Both the position numbers and the translations under genes were made by a program. This document shows, one piece after another, positions 11,957 to 24,059 of a stretch of DNA of 64,000 bases (its first letter is position 1; each line of letters starts with the position of its first letter). The notes under the pieces are model-generated. The model saw only the letters and a program-made list of their open reading frames with translations. It searched no databases and was not told the origin of the DNA. Origin of the DNA: Pilaira anomala (taxonomy: Eukaryota; Mucoromycota; Mucoromycetes; Mucorales; Mucoraceae). The stretch covers positions 62,001 through 126,000 of the forward strand of contig JAIXMQ010000026.1 of NCBI GenBank assembly GCA_025716855.1. The letters are read 5' to 3'.

Positions 11957-13389
11957 CTAATTTCTGTGTCCAAATCGATATTCCATAGATTTTGTATCTA
12001 GTGGTCTTGGTACAAGATCCTTTGTATTCAACATGTTTGCGAAACTGACACCATTTTTTAACTTTACATAAGCCCTTCCAAATTGTTGACTAATGACTTT
12101 AGATCCAACAGCAGTACAAGTGCCACTAAAATAAAGAAAAAAAGAGAGGAGTTATCAGAGACAGACAGAAATGGATACATTTTTTTTAAATAAAACATCA
12201 GACTTACACAATATTTGTGGCTGAAGAAAACGGATCAGGGAAAATAGCGTCATGCTTACGCCAATTCATCTCACGTATAATATGACCATTGGTAGTGATT
12301 GACATGGGCCTCAAAATATTCTGAGTGAATGATAGCCATTCGAATATTTCAGTTACCAACTGACCTACTTCTTTTTCATTACGACTGCGCCAAATAGTTG
12401 AATCGCTATTTCGAGCTGGTAGACCGCTTACAAATGTATCACCTCTTGTGTTTTCAATAAATACACAATCATGGTAACGTACATCACAACCCATGATGTA
12501 TCTTGAGGTCTTGAAACGACACTTGGGGGAGTTGCAGATAGCGTCTAATAAATGTTGTAAACATGGAATGACAGGCGGGTCTTGAACAAACATCAAGTAA
12601 TGCAATCCAATCATTGTGTATGCGTAAGTACCAATCAACCCTTTTCGACCTATAATTTATTAACTAATTAGTATCTTAGTTAATCCCAATATAAAAAAAA
12701 AGGATTATGTGTATTTTACAATCACTAATCTCTTTAGCTTTGACAAATGTTTTTAGAGCAAAAAGAAATGGCCGTACGCGTGAATCCAAGTTAGTGTACT
12801 GAACAATTAAGCTTGTATTCTCCAAACCGAGCAAGTTATTGACATTTATATCACATCTAACCCCATACTCTGGATCACGAAAGGTACAAATTGGGACTCT
12901 GGCTCTTTTTATGGGGACGACGTCTACCATACCAATATCTCGTAACTTTTGAGCTAAGAATTGCATGTTAAAGATTGATTTTTGATGTTCTTCTAATGTC
13001 GATCTAGTATATGCACTTAGATCTTTCATATCAGGACTTGTGATACATAAATCCATATCCGAGTCTTCAGTTGCCAACCCATTGACAGTTGATCTAATTT
13101 ACAAGTAAAAATCAGGTTATTTATTTTAAATATTTAATTTATGATTTATTCTATTTGCGTACCCAAATACTGCAACAGTTAAATTTGTATACTCGCCTAT
13201 TTTACTAAGCATGAGATTGATCTTTTGAATAACATGATCCCGTTTTGAGCAAGAATTTGGTTTAATCGCCAGATCCTAAGTTTCGTCAGTAAGCATAAGT
13301 CAAAAAATAAGCTTGACGCATGAAGTTACCTGGACTAGTTTGTAAATTTCATCATCCAAATCTTTGTTAAGGCTTCCACTGGACAACAT
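11957..13389 (-). CDS. Cid1-like terminal nucleotidyltransferase, copy B, 385 aa, catalytic triad intact
   Basis: Exons 13389-13330, 13275-13163, 13093-12720, 12649-12208 and 12125-11957 sum to 386 codons including stop. It is the only copy in the window with the full catalytic set: GSTVNG, then EDSDMDLCI (the DxD pair), and RCDINVN (third Asp). The central helix LIGTYAYTMIGLHYLMFVQDPPVIP and the PAP-associated motif DPFSSATNIV follow. Enzymes of this family add untemplated U or A residues to the 3' ends of mRNAs or small RNAs, often starting decay or feeding RNA silencing; which nucleotide is used cannot be read here. The gene is shorter than most Cid1-type proteins (no long N-terminal region). 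It is divergent from MLH1, with 175 bp between start codons. Confidence 0.85.
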
Positions 13390-13564
13390 TTTTTTTCTGA
13401 AAAAAAAAAGAACAAATGTAAAGGGATAAACAATGAATGGGATGCGCTTTTATATTATTTATTTATCAAACAGGCGTAATAGTCACAAGCCAATAAAGGT
13501 AAATGTGAGATTCAAACTTGTTTTTTTACCTTTTTCGACCATAATTTTTTTTTAGAAAAAAACT

Positions 13565-16054
13565 ATGGAAAAAGTACCTAGCGTCAGAAAACTCGACCCA
13601 ACAGTAGTCAATCGTATTGCAGCAGGAGAAGTAAAGAATAGCAACTGTTTTTTATGTACAAACGACCTCATAAAACTCACAATAGCTTTTAGGTTATTCA
13701 ACGACCCTCCAACGCTTTAAAAGAACTGATAGAAAACTCGTTGGATGCAGGATCAACTCAAATTCAAATTCTTGTCAAAGACGGAGGATTGAAACTACTA
13801 CAAATTCAAGACAATGGTCATGGCATTAAAGTAAATAAAAACTCTGGCCATATGAACAACACCACAACTAAACTTATTTTTATAGAAAGAGGACATGGCG
13901 ATTGTATGTGAACGTTTCACGACCAGTAAACTCAATTCGTTTTCAGATCTCTCTAGTATAGCAACTCACGGATTTCGAGGAGAAGCATTAGCCAGTATAT
14001 CTCACGTAGCTCATGTCACCATTACAACTAAGACAGCTGATTCGCCCTGTGCATATAGAGCTCTTTACGCAGACGGTGTTTTGGTACCTGTCAAACCAGG
14101 ACAAAGCGCTGATCCTAAACCTTGTGCAGGTAACAACGGTACACAAATCACTGCTGAAGATTTATTCTTTAATACACCTACTCGTCTCAAGGCCTTAAAA
14201 TCTTATAGTGATGAGTACACCCGTATCCTAGATATCGTCACACGTTATGCTATTCATAATTCTGGTGTCAGTTTCACTTGTCGCAAGGTATAATGATTTT
14301 TTAAAAAAAAATCGAAGAAAAAACTAAAATATCACTCTTTTTTTAGCAAGGTGCTAAAATGTCAGATGTACAAACATCTTCTGGAGCAAGCATTGTAGAT
14401 AATATTCGCAAGTTATATGGATCTGTTGCATCTGAGTTATTACCTTTAGAAAAGACATTAGATACTTTAAATGTCAAGATATCTGGTTATATCTCCAATG
14501 CAAACTACAGTATGAAACGAATGACTATGTTGTTATTCATTAACCGTAAGTTTGAGGTATATATTTGAATCTTATTAAATGCATGCCACTGAACCCCCCC
14601 CCCCCTCCTTCTAGATCGTTCCGTTGAAAGCTACGCTATCAAACGAGCAATTGATGTAGTCTATTCCACTTTATTACCAAAAGGAGGTTATCCGTTTATC
14701 TATCTTGACCTTGAAATTGATCCGAAAAATGTAGATGTCAATGTTCATCCAACCAAAAAAGAAGTTCATTTCTTGAATCAAGATAAAATTATTGAGTCTT
14801 TGATCGATACTTTTGAACAAGTCTTGAAAAGTGCTAATGATTCTAGAACATTTTATGTCCAGACCACACTTCATGGCGCTAGAGAAACAGAAGGTAATTA
14901 TTGCTTTTTTATTACGTAAAAAAAAATATTACTAAAAGTGTACAAATCATAGCACCTGCAATTGAAAAACCAACTCCATCTAATAAACAAGTAGCTGAAT
15001 ATAAGTATGTCCGCACAGATAGTGCTGCAACTACATTGGATGCATACCTAAATAGGCCAAAGCACGATGCAATGGATGTAGATCAAGAAGGAGAGTCAAG
15101 TATTACACTAAACAATACAGCAGATACGCGAGTTCATGTCAATTTAGCCAGTATACATACATTACGTAAACGAGTAAAACGAAATGAAAACAAAGGTAAA
15201 TTATTCCGAGATGGTTACATTTCACATGTTTTATTTTTTTTTAGCTAATATTTAAATTATTTTAGAGTTATCAAGTATCTTTGGTCATCATACTTTTATT
15301 AGTTGTGTTGATGATATGTTGGCATTGATTCAATATGAACAAAATATTTATATTGTAAATTATAATGTAGCAAGGTAAGCAAAAACAAAAATTGTTAATT
15401 AGATGATACCTTACTTATATAAAATTAGTGAAGAGTTGTTTTATCAAGTGATATTAGGACAGTTTCATAACATGGGACAGTTGATTCTATCCAACCCTAT
15501 TTCTATTAAAGAGTGTGCATTAATTGCAATTGAGATTGAAGAAAGTAAAGGTAATTTACCAGAAGGAACAGAAGACGCTAATGAAATAGCTGCAGTAAGT
15601 TTATTATTTTTTAAGGCACAATGACAACATGCATTATTTAGTCAATTTATTCTTTTAGTCTATTTCTACATTAATTATATCCAAAAGACTCATGCTTAAA
15701 GAATATTTTTCAATTGAGATTAACGAAGAAGGAGAACTAATTGGATTACCCATGATTATTCGAGATTATGTACCTTGTATGGATAAATTACCACTCTTCT
15801 TTTTAAGACTGGGCTCAGAAGTCGATTGGGAAACTGAGTTGGGATGTTTCGACTCTTTAACACGGGAACTTGCTATTTTATACAGCTTAGATTCTCCATT
15901 AAACCAATCAGACAAATCTGATTATTTTTGGAAGGTTGAACATTTAATCTTTCCCAGCTTTAAAACTCATTTCATTGCTTCCGAAAAACTGAAAAATTTC
16001 ATTACACAAGTAGCTAATTTAACTGATCTATACAAGATCTTTGAAAGATGTTAA
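13565..16054 (+). CDS. MLH1: DNA mismatch repair protein MLH1, 665 aa
   Basis: Nine exons (13565-13630, 13693-13830, 13886-14287, 14347-14545, 14615-14893, 14953-15195, 15266-15374, 15429-15594, 15659-16054) give 666 codons including stop. The GHKL ATPase motifs are complete: [32 protein letters not shown] and [12 protein letters not shown]. The transducer domain keeps [14 protein letters not shown]. The C-terminal dimerisation domain ends in FERC, the conserved last four residues of eukaryotic MLH1 that contribute to the PMS1 endonuclease site. MLH1 pairs with PMS1 (MutL-alpha) or MLH3 in nuclear mismatch repair and meiotic recombination. Nothing is missing. The intron before exon 5 has an unusual poly-C pyrimidine tract. 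Confidence 0.97.
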
Positions 16055-16146
16055 ATTATAATAAAAAAAAAATCGCGTATCTTGATTTATTTACATTAAA
16101 ATGATTTTTTGTTATGATTATTAAAAAAAAAAAATTTAAACCTAAT

Positions 16147-17648
16147 TTAAGCACCAAGTTCATTAGGAATATCTTCAGCCTTCATAGTAGCAATATCCTT
16201 TAATGCTTGACCAATAATTTCTACACCTTCCATTAATTCTTCTTCAGTGATGCAAAGAGGAGGTGCTAAACGAATAATGTTCACATGAGTAGGTTTAGCT
16301 AATAAACCTCTTGATTTGAGTAACAAGCAAAGTTCCCAGGCACTTCTCTCTGACTTTGATTCGTCAATGACAATTGCATTTAACAATCCACGACCACGTA
16401 CTACAAACAATATACTGTGAGAAAAATATTTTAGCTTTTTTTTTTTTTTTTTTTTTTGCTTTACCTGTCTTTACTAAAGGACTGTTTAAATCAGTCAAAG
16501 CTTGTCTGAACTTTTGACCCAGTTTTTCAGAGTTTTCAACTAACTTTTCATCTTTAATGACTTGTAAAGCAGCAATTGAAGTAGCACAACCAAGGGGGTT
16601 ACCACCATAGGTAGAACCATGTTCTCCAGGCTTAATACATAACATGACATCGCGGTCAGCTAATACGGCAGAAACCGGATAGACACCTCCTGAAAGGGCT
16701 TTACCAAGGAGAACTACGTCAGGACGAACTTGGTCATGATCTACACAAAGCATTTTTCCTGTACGACCAAGACCAGTTTGAATCTCATCAGCAATAAATA
16801 AAACATTATGTTTCTTACAAAGCTCATAACATTTCTTCAAATAACCTTCATCAGGTACCATAATACTATCATAATAATAAAAATTTTTAGTATATTTTGA
16901 GCCTCAGCCTTTTAAAAATATAGCCCAATCTATCTTATAACTTACCCTGCTTCTCCTTGAATAGGCTCTACTAAGAATGCAGCAACATTCTCTCCAACTT
17001 GATTCAAGACAGTTTCCAAATCCTCGATGTTATTGTAACGGATCGTTGTCTTTCCAACAACGGGACCAACCAAAGGTAAATAAGGACCAAAGCCGGCATA
17101 AGAATCAGGATCAGTAGACATGGAAATGACACCTACAGTACGACCATGGAAATTGTTTTCACAACTCAACACGATAGCTTGGTTATCTTTAATACCCTTC
17201 TTCATATAACCCCATTTACGTGCCAACTTAATAGCTGTCTCAACTGCTTCAGCACCAGTGTTCATAGGAAGTACCATATCATATCCAAAATATTCATGGA
17301 TATACTTAGCATATTCACCATAAACGTCATTGTAAAAGGCTCTGGAGGACAAAGTTAACTTTTGAGCTTGGTCACAAAGGGCTTTGACAATCTTGGGATG
17401 ACAGTGACCCTGGTTTACAGCAGAATAGGCAGATAAGAAATCCATATATTTCTTTCCCTCGGGATCCCAAACATAGATACCCTTGGCTTCAGCAAATACA
17501 ACAGGAAGAGGATGATAGCTTTTCATGTACGTCAGTCTTTTTTCTTTTCTTAATGTATATATATGTATATATATGTAACTTACTTGTGTGCACCATAAGT
17601 GTCTTCTAATTCAACAACCTCTTTGCTAGTAGGACGAGGAGTAGACAT
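16147..17648 (-). CDS. Ornithine aminotransferase, 430 aa
   Basis: Exons 17648-17584, 17518-16946, 16865-16465 and 16400-16147 (431 codons including stop). It is a class III PLP aminotransferase: [20 protein letters not shown] at the N-terminus, [12 protein letters not shown], the cofactor loop [24 protein letters not shown], and the Schiff-base lysine in [14 protein letters not shown]. It converts ornithine and 2-oxoglutarate to glutamate semialdehyde and glutamate, the CAR2 step of arginine catabolism; no mitochondrial targeting sequence is evident, as in the yeast cytosolic enzyme. The first intron has to end at AAAAG just before TATCATCC: this restores HNYHP, and the ATG at 17526 that a naive frame would use lies inside the intron. 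The gene is convergent with MLH1 (92 bp between stops). Confidence 0.95.
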
Positions 17649-19004
17649 TTTTATTTTATTTATTAATATTTTATTAATTAAAGAAGAAGAAAAAAAGAAG
17701 AAAAGAAAAGATACACAATTATATCATTTAGATCATATTTATATTAGTTTGATCACATGATATGCCATTGCCCATTTTATTTCCCACGATTCTAATTTGG
17801 TCACTATCTCTATCCTGCATATTTTTGCCCTTTCCAATAACGTCATTTTGATTACTTTTGGTACTCCCATGACAACTGATAAAAATCACCATTTATAGTA
17901 ATTGATTAAAAAATTCTAATGGGTCTACAGAAAAAAATATACCCGCCTCTCCGCAAATAAAACGACGAATCTGGTAATTTTTTCAAATAAAAAGGGCTTC
18001 AATTTATAGGTGAGGTCTTCTTTTTTCAAGTGCCTCCTCCTTTGCAAAAGTAGTAATGCAATTAATACACAGTAAAAAAAAAAAAAACTCATCTTGGTAT
18101 ATTTGATGAAAAAGATCAACTATTTAATCATATTATTTTTTTCACACGATTTTTTCGTTTCCAAGTAACACATTCTCGAAAATTTGACAGCTTTCTCCGT
18201 GTATTTTTTTTCTAGATTATCAAGGAAAGGAAAACCTCTGGCCTTTAAAACTGATAAGCCTTTTAAAAGTATATCCATTTTTTTTTCAAATAGAGCATGC
18301 ACGTGGCTCAGATCGACATAGAATATATAACGTGTTTTCTATTGTACTTACGAGCGAGAACCATAAGTTTGAAGTTTTAATTATATCTTGTATTAAATTA
18401 GAGTGTACTTGAACGTAAGAATAGGTTACATCCTTTGAAAAGATCATAAAAGCTTCTGATCTTGTCAAATCAAAAAAATCCTAGAAATTACCTGGTATCA
18501 TGCAAGCGGAAGAAGATAATTCCGACTTCGCCACCTATGTATGTATATCTTTTGTACTGATTTGAAACCAAATTTACTGTCGTTGAATTTTGTTCAGAAC
18601 GATTGGAAAGGTCCGGTTTAATTTTGTTAAAAAAAAGTAGTAAAATATACCTGTATACATACAACTTGTAATATAAGATAAGAATGACTTTTCAGTTGTG
18701 CAGCAAAGCTCAAGTTTTTATATATACATGCTTGTGATTGTTACAGCTTGTGTTATAATTAATATATATCCATTTTAGTGCCCTTAAATTTAAGTTAGGA
18801 TGCACATTAAACTAAAATCTACTGAAAAGTCAGAGTTAAGACTTATGAGATGAAAAATCTGAAATGATCGTTTTAATCTAAAACCTCTGGTAAATTTACC
18901 TCAGGCACCCTGTTTTTATTCAGTAACAAATTCATTTACTTGACTATCTCCAATTCTACATGATAGAAATTTAACTAAGAATATCTAAAAGATCTTCCGC
19001 GCGC
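17649..19004. other. Intergenic region, no gene recognised
   Basis: The first 100-200 bp upstream of the aminotransferase start should hold its promoter; I see no specific operator. Two adjoining minus-strand frames (18468-18286 and 18302-18120) read FSKDVTYSYVQVHSNLIQDI and KKYTEKAVKFSRMCYLETKK. They are separated by a stop, belong to no family I know, and may be a degraded coding segment. Confidence 0.4.
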
Positions 19005-20313
19005 CTTTGATTTTGGGTGACAGTTTGTAGAACCATATTTACTGCTTTCGATCAGTTGTATCACATACTTTTGTATTGTTCTCTCTCTCTCTCTTTTTTT
19101 TTTTTTTTTTTGTCCGTAAAGGAGAAATAAATCTTTGACAGAATAATGCGGGAAGAAAAAGAAAACTAACAATATCGTATGATTTCAGGAACGATGGTCG
19201 CATCTAAAAACAAATATATGTATGTTACAAAAGTCGTCAAAACTTTTAAAAGATGACGGGGTAACTTAGTTGCTAGCTGTCATGTCTCTTTTGCGGATAA
19301 CATCACTGGTCAAGTGAAGTCGGAAGTAAATGATTTTACTTTCGGCGAAATCAAAGACAATTTCTATCCTATTTCATTGCTCTAAGAAGAAATACTGCGA
19401 TCACTTCTTTACACGGTACAACTGATATTCGCACGGTATCAATAAAGAATTCTACGATATGACTGAGAGTAAAACTGCAGTAAGCTATAAAGAAGAAAAA
19501 AGAAATAGATGTACTAGAATCTAATATACCTACTACCTAGACATTAAAAACTGAAGTATTTGACGCTCATTTGACATATATGCATGACGGATATGCCCAA
19601 TTTTTGCAAAGGTTCGTATGAAGAACCTCATTTCGTGCCAAAAGGTTATACATGAGTCTGACAATAACTTAATAAATGGTGGTAAGAGATATAAGAAATT
19701 TAAAAGAAATAACGTGAATACAAAAAAGAATCAAAGGAAAGGAAAACATCCGAAGTCAGGTAGAAAGAAGAGGTCAGAAGGAAAGAAAAATTCTGATAGT
19801 TAGTGCTGATTCTACAGTTACTAAAAAGAATTAAGCCATTTAGTTGTTAATACAATTATTCCAAGTAAATACTTGCCAATACATAACATATTTTTTATTG
19901 TAGAAATAAGAAGCACCCGTACTTTCGTAGAGAACGATAGACAAAAGATGCCTCTTGTTCTCGGAGATGGTATGCTCAATAAAAACCACTTAAAGTTCAA
20001 GAGGAAGATCATAGGGGTGGTTGATACTATCCACAAACAGTTGCAACTTAGACAGTCCAGAGGTGAACTTTTGCTTTTTGCCGTGAACGAATTTTCAACA
20101 TCAAAGGTAAGACTAAAAGGTTTACATTTAAAGAAATCACTTAGCCAACGATCATGCACTTTAAATATTTGTAGTACTTCTAACACACAAAACTTTAATC
20201 ATATCAAAATCTCCAAAGAAAAGCGTGTTTTTTCCAATTTAAACTATAAGAATTGCAATTCTTTATTTTGGAATAGAGAACTCAATATAAAGAATATTTC
20301 TGAAACTATTTGA
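19005..20313 (+). pseudogene. Fanzor-like (TnpB/OrfB-related) RNA-guided nuclease relic
   Basis: Pieces of one protein appear in order in shifting frames: near 19008-19060 FDFG then TVCRTIFTAFDQ (RuvC-I-like region), 19290-19380 FADNITGQVKSEVNDFTFGE and DNFYPISLL, 19500-19620 LESNIPTT and TEVFDAHLTYMHDGY, 19618-19800 a Lys-rich linker (NGGKRYKKFKRN), and 19921-20313 PLVLGDGMLNKNHLKFK, IIGVVDTIHKQLQLRQ, GELLLFAVNEFSTSKV and finally LFWNRELNIKNI. The order GDG, then NE(F/Y).TS, then WNR(D)xNxxxNI is that of Fanzor/OrfB zinc-ribbon proteins common in Mucoromycota. The last RuvC Asp reads Glu, most zinc-ribbon Cys are gone, and several stops and frame changes interrupt it. It is thus a dead copy. 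Assignment is from remembered motif order. Confidence 0.55.
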
Positions 20314-20869
20314 ATCTCTGGCTCCAGACCTTTTGCCTTTGACAAAACCAACATTCAAATTTCAAGCATTTTTACTTCAAACGCGGTTCCTACATCCATT
20401 ATCGTAGGAATAAATATAGCACAATGAAAAAATAAAAAATAAAGAGATGGAGAAAATAGTTAAGATTTATTTTAAATGTGAAATGTACTTTTCTTGGCTT
20501 CTCAAAATAAAGGTATTTTGATACTGACAGGACTAACCAACGAGAAGGTGAAAGTACTACTAATCCCAAAAAATAATAGTCTTCAGAAGCTCTCACCGTG
20601 CGTTCCCCCAACTACTCGGCCATACCATATTTCATGCATGGGAAAGCAGTTGTTCGAAGTATCACCAACTAGGGCAGTTTAAAGACTTACACTGAAGACT
20701 CTCCCTCAGACCCAAATGTCGAACTTTTGTTAAAAGTTAAAAAAGAAAGAGAAAAAGTTGACCCATGCATATTCTTCGCGTCTAAGAGTCCAAATCAACG
20801 TCACAGTGTGTTCCAATTTAAGTTGGAAGGGTTGTTCATAATTAAGTTCAAATTTTATTCTTTTTTGAC
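20314..20869. other. Spacer between the Fanzor-like relic and MTQ2
   Basis: It may include the 3' flank of the relic. A plus-strand frame at 20494-20682 (CVPPTTRPYHISCMG) has no recognised family. The last about 150 bp should carry the MTQ2 promoter; no specific motif stands out. Confidence 0.35.
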
Positions 20870-21746
20870 ATGATTCCTACACCCGACTTATCACATATTA
20901 AAAAGCAAGACTATGATAAAGTTTATGAACCAGCAGGTATTATTCAACATAAACTACCTCTACAAAAAATTTTTATTAAAAACTGTCAATAATAGAGGAC
21001 ACTTTTTTATTGCTGGATGCACTCGAAGAAGACGAAAAGTTGATTCAGTCACTGCAACCACGTATTTGTTTAGAGATTGGGTAAATGAATGAACATAACC
21101 ATCACCTGTAGATTACTAATACTCATTCTAGATCGGGTTCCGGTTGTGTTACAACCTTGCTGGCCAAGATTGTAGGCGATTCCAACGCTTGTTAGTATTT
21201 AGAGAGATAAAAAAAAAAGCTACTTTTATGCTAATATTCTGTTTAGTGTTTTTAACGACTGATATCAATTTATTCGCATGTGAAACAACGCGACAAACTG
21301 GATTACAGAATCAAATTACACGTATTGAGCCTATTAATACTTCACTTGTCAATGGTATTATGCCTCGATTAAAGAACCATATCGACATTCTCTGTTTTAA
21401 TCCACCTTATGCAGTGACACCACACGAAGAAGTTGGAAGTTTGGGTATTGAAGCGTCCTGGGCAGGAGGAATTGATGGTAGAGAAGTGATTGATGAATTA
21501 TTACCTTTAGTCAAGGTTAGCTAACATATTGAAAAGTAAAAAGTGAGTATGAACAGATGTTAATTGCTATTGATTTTTTAGGATATTTTATCTCCACAAG
21601 GTTTATTCTACTTATTACTTATTGAAGAAAATAAACCGAAAGAAGTCACTGAAATTATGAAGAATCAGTATGGAATGAATGCAGAGATTATTATGGAACG
21701 TAGAGCTGGTAGAGAAAAACAGTTTATTGTAAAAATACACCATTAG
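20870..21746 (+). CDS. MTQ2: eRF1 glutamine methyltransferase, Mtq2/HemK2 type, 214 aa
   Basis: Exons 20870-20936, 20996-21080, 21132-21190, 21247-21515 and 21582-21746 sum to 215 codons including stop, matching the 214-221 aa of human and yeast homologues. Motifs: YEPAEDTFLLLDAL at the N-terminus, the SAM-binding loop LEIGSGSGCVTTLLAK, and the catalytic NPPY in DILCFNPPYAVTP. With Trm112 as partner this enzyme methylates the GGQ glutamine of translation release factor eRF1. The donor of intron 3 (GTTAGT) is unusual; it was chosen because it alone gives an open join into FLTTDINLFACE. Its stop lies 13 bp from the stop of the convergent neighbour. Confidence 0.92.
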
Positions 21747-21759
21747 AATAAAATAAAAA

Positions 21760-22361
21760 CTATTTCGCTGCTTCAACCGCTTGTGTTGTTGTTGTCATGA
21801 TCATGGAAGCATTTCTGGATATCGGTCCATACACGGCCCTTTTTAAATAAAATGTATAAGTTTCAAAAAAATATATACTTATACATATACAAAAACTCAT
21901 GTATTTAAACCAAATACTTACTTGATACATTGGGTAATACCATTTGTAATTGATTTAAAGAATCCGGATTTTCGAGGATTCTTTGCGTTAATAACACCCT
22001 TTGTTCTATACCAAGTCCAAGCATTTGCACATATACTCCAGGTAAAACCACTAATGAGTGGAACAATAATTTGGTCTTTAATAACTGCCGACCATAAAAT
22101 ACCCATGGGTGAAGCACCACTTTCTAATAAATGTTGAACTGACTTTTCAAACTGTTTTTCAAATCGCATATCGGGAACAGTGGGAGCTTTTCTTCGAGGT
22201 GCAGTGACCGAAAAGTCATCATCGTCTTGGTCTACTACAAGTCCATCCATATCAGGGTTTCTTAACTCAGTTTGTCGTCTTTGAAGTTCTAAAAGACGTG
22301 CAAGTTCTTCTCCATCGTAATCGCTTGAAGAAAATAAAGTTTCTGTTTCTCCTGGTTCCAT
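21760..22361 (-). CDS. DUF1770-like small protein, 172 aa
   Basis: Two exons (22361-21922 and 21838-21760) give 173 codons including stop. The acidic N-terminus (SSSDYDGEELARLLELQRR) and a basic/proline linker lead to VPDMRFEKQFEKSV, then IKDQIIVPLISGFTWSICAN, a hydrophobic stretch that could span or sit in a membrane, and a C-terminus ending TTTTQAVEAAK. The sequence PDMRFE followed by (R/K)DQ..(L/V)PL(I/Q) resembles fungal DUF1770 proteins as I remember them; their function is unknown to me. The frame stays open upstream to 22550 and an additional 5' exon is possible, but the upstream GTAAGT donor does not join this frame. Confidence 0.55.
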
Positions 22362-22899
22362 ATTTTGTATTTTATAGGCTTCTAACGAAAAGATAAAATA
22401 AAAGTGAGCAAGCGTATTTTGAATGGACGAAAAAAAAACATTTAACATGACGTTGAATGTAAACTTACTTGATTGGTTAAAATTTTGTAGCTTTACAGTA
22501 AAAGACGGATATGCCAAATTACATATTACATATTTGTCTTTCCCTTCCAATTACAAACAAGTTATATCAATGCATCTTACTGGTGTGAAAATAATTATTG
22601 ATATCTATGAAATTTGTATCATAAAGTGTCGCCTATAAAAAATGAAAATTACATATCAGTTTTTATTTTTTTTTTTTTTTTTTTTTTGAGTAGTAGATGT
22701 AGATACAGCAGTAATAATTAATTACCCTGAATAAGAAAAGGATGTAAAAAACTTAAAGTAAAATTCAATGACTCATGTAGTTTCTCACGCTAGCTTCAAA
22801 TATGACTTAGTTTACTAATAAATTAAGGTTTGTATTATAAAAGTACAGATTTCTCTTCTATTTTATTCTTTTTTTATTCCTTTCGTCTAATAAATCATC
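22362..22899. other. Divergent upstream region of the DUF1770-like gene and the cyclase gene
   Basis: It holds a T run at about 22664-22687. A minus-strand frame continuing from 22550 (CNLAYPSFTVKLQNFNQ followed by GTAAGT) looks like a possible 5' exon, though I could not join it in frame. The last about 100 bp before 22900 are T-rich, fitting a promoter. No conserved operator was seen. Confidence 0.35.
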
Positions 22900-23798
22900 A
22901 TGTCACCTGTTATCACTAAAGAAAACAAGCTCCCTTCCTTTGATGATTTACCTATTGACCCCAAGTACCCTCCAAAAACCGCCTGGGGTGTATGGGGGGA
23001 AGATGATAATCTTGGCACACTTAATTTATTAAACGAAGAAAGAGTAGCTAAAGTAATAGCAAAAATTCAAAAAAAAAAATCGAAGAAATGTAATCATTTG
23101 TGCTGATAAATGTGTTATTTTAGGCAGCCAAGTCAATTAAACGCGGTGCTGTCTTTTCTCTCAACTGGAAGTTAGAGTTACCTGGCCTCTTTGGTCGAGT
23201 AGGGCTATCACATTCATATAAAGCACTTGCTCCTGGAGATATGGCTTTTGATGACTGTTATGACAACTTTAATACACAAGCCTCAACACAGTGGGATGGT
23301 TTACGTCATATTGCTCATTTAGGCTCTGGAAAGTTTTACAATGGTGTCAAACCTTCTGAAGTAGCTAGAGGTACTGAAGAGTCTAACGGTCGTCTTGCTA
23401 TTCATCACATGTCACGTCGAGGTATTGCAGGTCGTGCAGTCTTGCTTGACTATGCACGTTGGGCTATTAAAAATAACCCAGATTTCGATCCTTTCAAACG
23501 CAGCGAATTTACGGTACAGGAGTTAGATAAAGTTGCAGAAGCACAAGGAGTTCAATTTGAACACGGTGACATCTTGTTAATTCATACAGGTTGGATTAAA
23601 AAATATTTAGCTTATGGTGAAACTGCAAATGATTATATTGAGAACCCAGAAGAACCGGAAAATGCTGGTTTAAAAGCTTGTGAAGAGACTTTTAGATGGG
23701 TTTGGGATCATCATTTTGCTGCTATTGGGTCTGATAATTTCGCTGTTGAAGCTTATCCACCTAAGGAATGGACTGAATCATGTCGTAAGTAGCAGCAA

Positions 23799-23837
<39 letters not shown>

Positions 23838-24059
23838 GGGAACAGATATGTTTGACAGTAGCATGCTTTTTTTTTAAAAAAAATAATAGATGCTGCTTTC
23901 TTGGGAGGCTTTGGTATGCCTATTGGAGAATTGTTTCAATTAGAAGCTTTAGCAGAGGATTCAGCAAAAGATGGCGTTTATACTTATTTCTTTACTAGCG
24001 CCCCTTTAAATAAGGAAGATGGCGTTGCCAGTCCTCCTAATGCTTTGTGTATCAAATAA
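22900..24059 (+). CDS. Cyclase-family metal-dependent hydrolase (PF04199 type), 327 aa
   Basis: Exons 22900-23052, 23124-23784 and 23890-24059 give 328 codons including stop. Features: WGVWGEDDNLGTLNLL, the metal-site region TQWDGLRHIAHLG (fungal variant of the HxGTHxDxxxH motif of kynurenine formamidase-like cyclases), GIAGRAVLLDYARW, HGDILLIHTGWIKKYL and AAIGSDNFAVEAYPP. Members hydrolyse amide or lactone-type substrates in amino-acid or aromatic catabolism; the substrate here is unknown. Length fits the fungal subfamily of about 320-350 aa. Intron 2 has long A runs on both sides. No signal peptide is visible, so it is probably cytosolic. Confidence 0.88.

Noticed and set aside
17520..17526. 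ATG giving [10 protein letters not shown] as start of the aminotransferase
   Set aside because: The conserved GAHNYHPLP is formed by splicing from an upstream exon; the ATG is at the end of the intron.
22362..22550. N-terminal extension of the DUF1770-like protein
   Set aside because: It contains a good GTAAGT donor and hydrophobic low-complexity residues; the exon upstream of it does not join in frame, so the ATG at 22361 was used.
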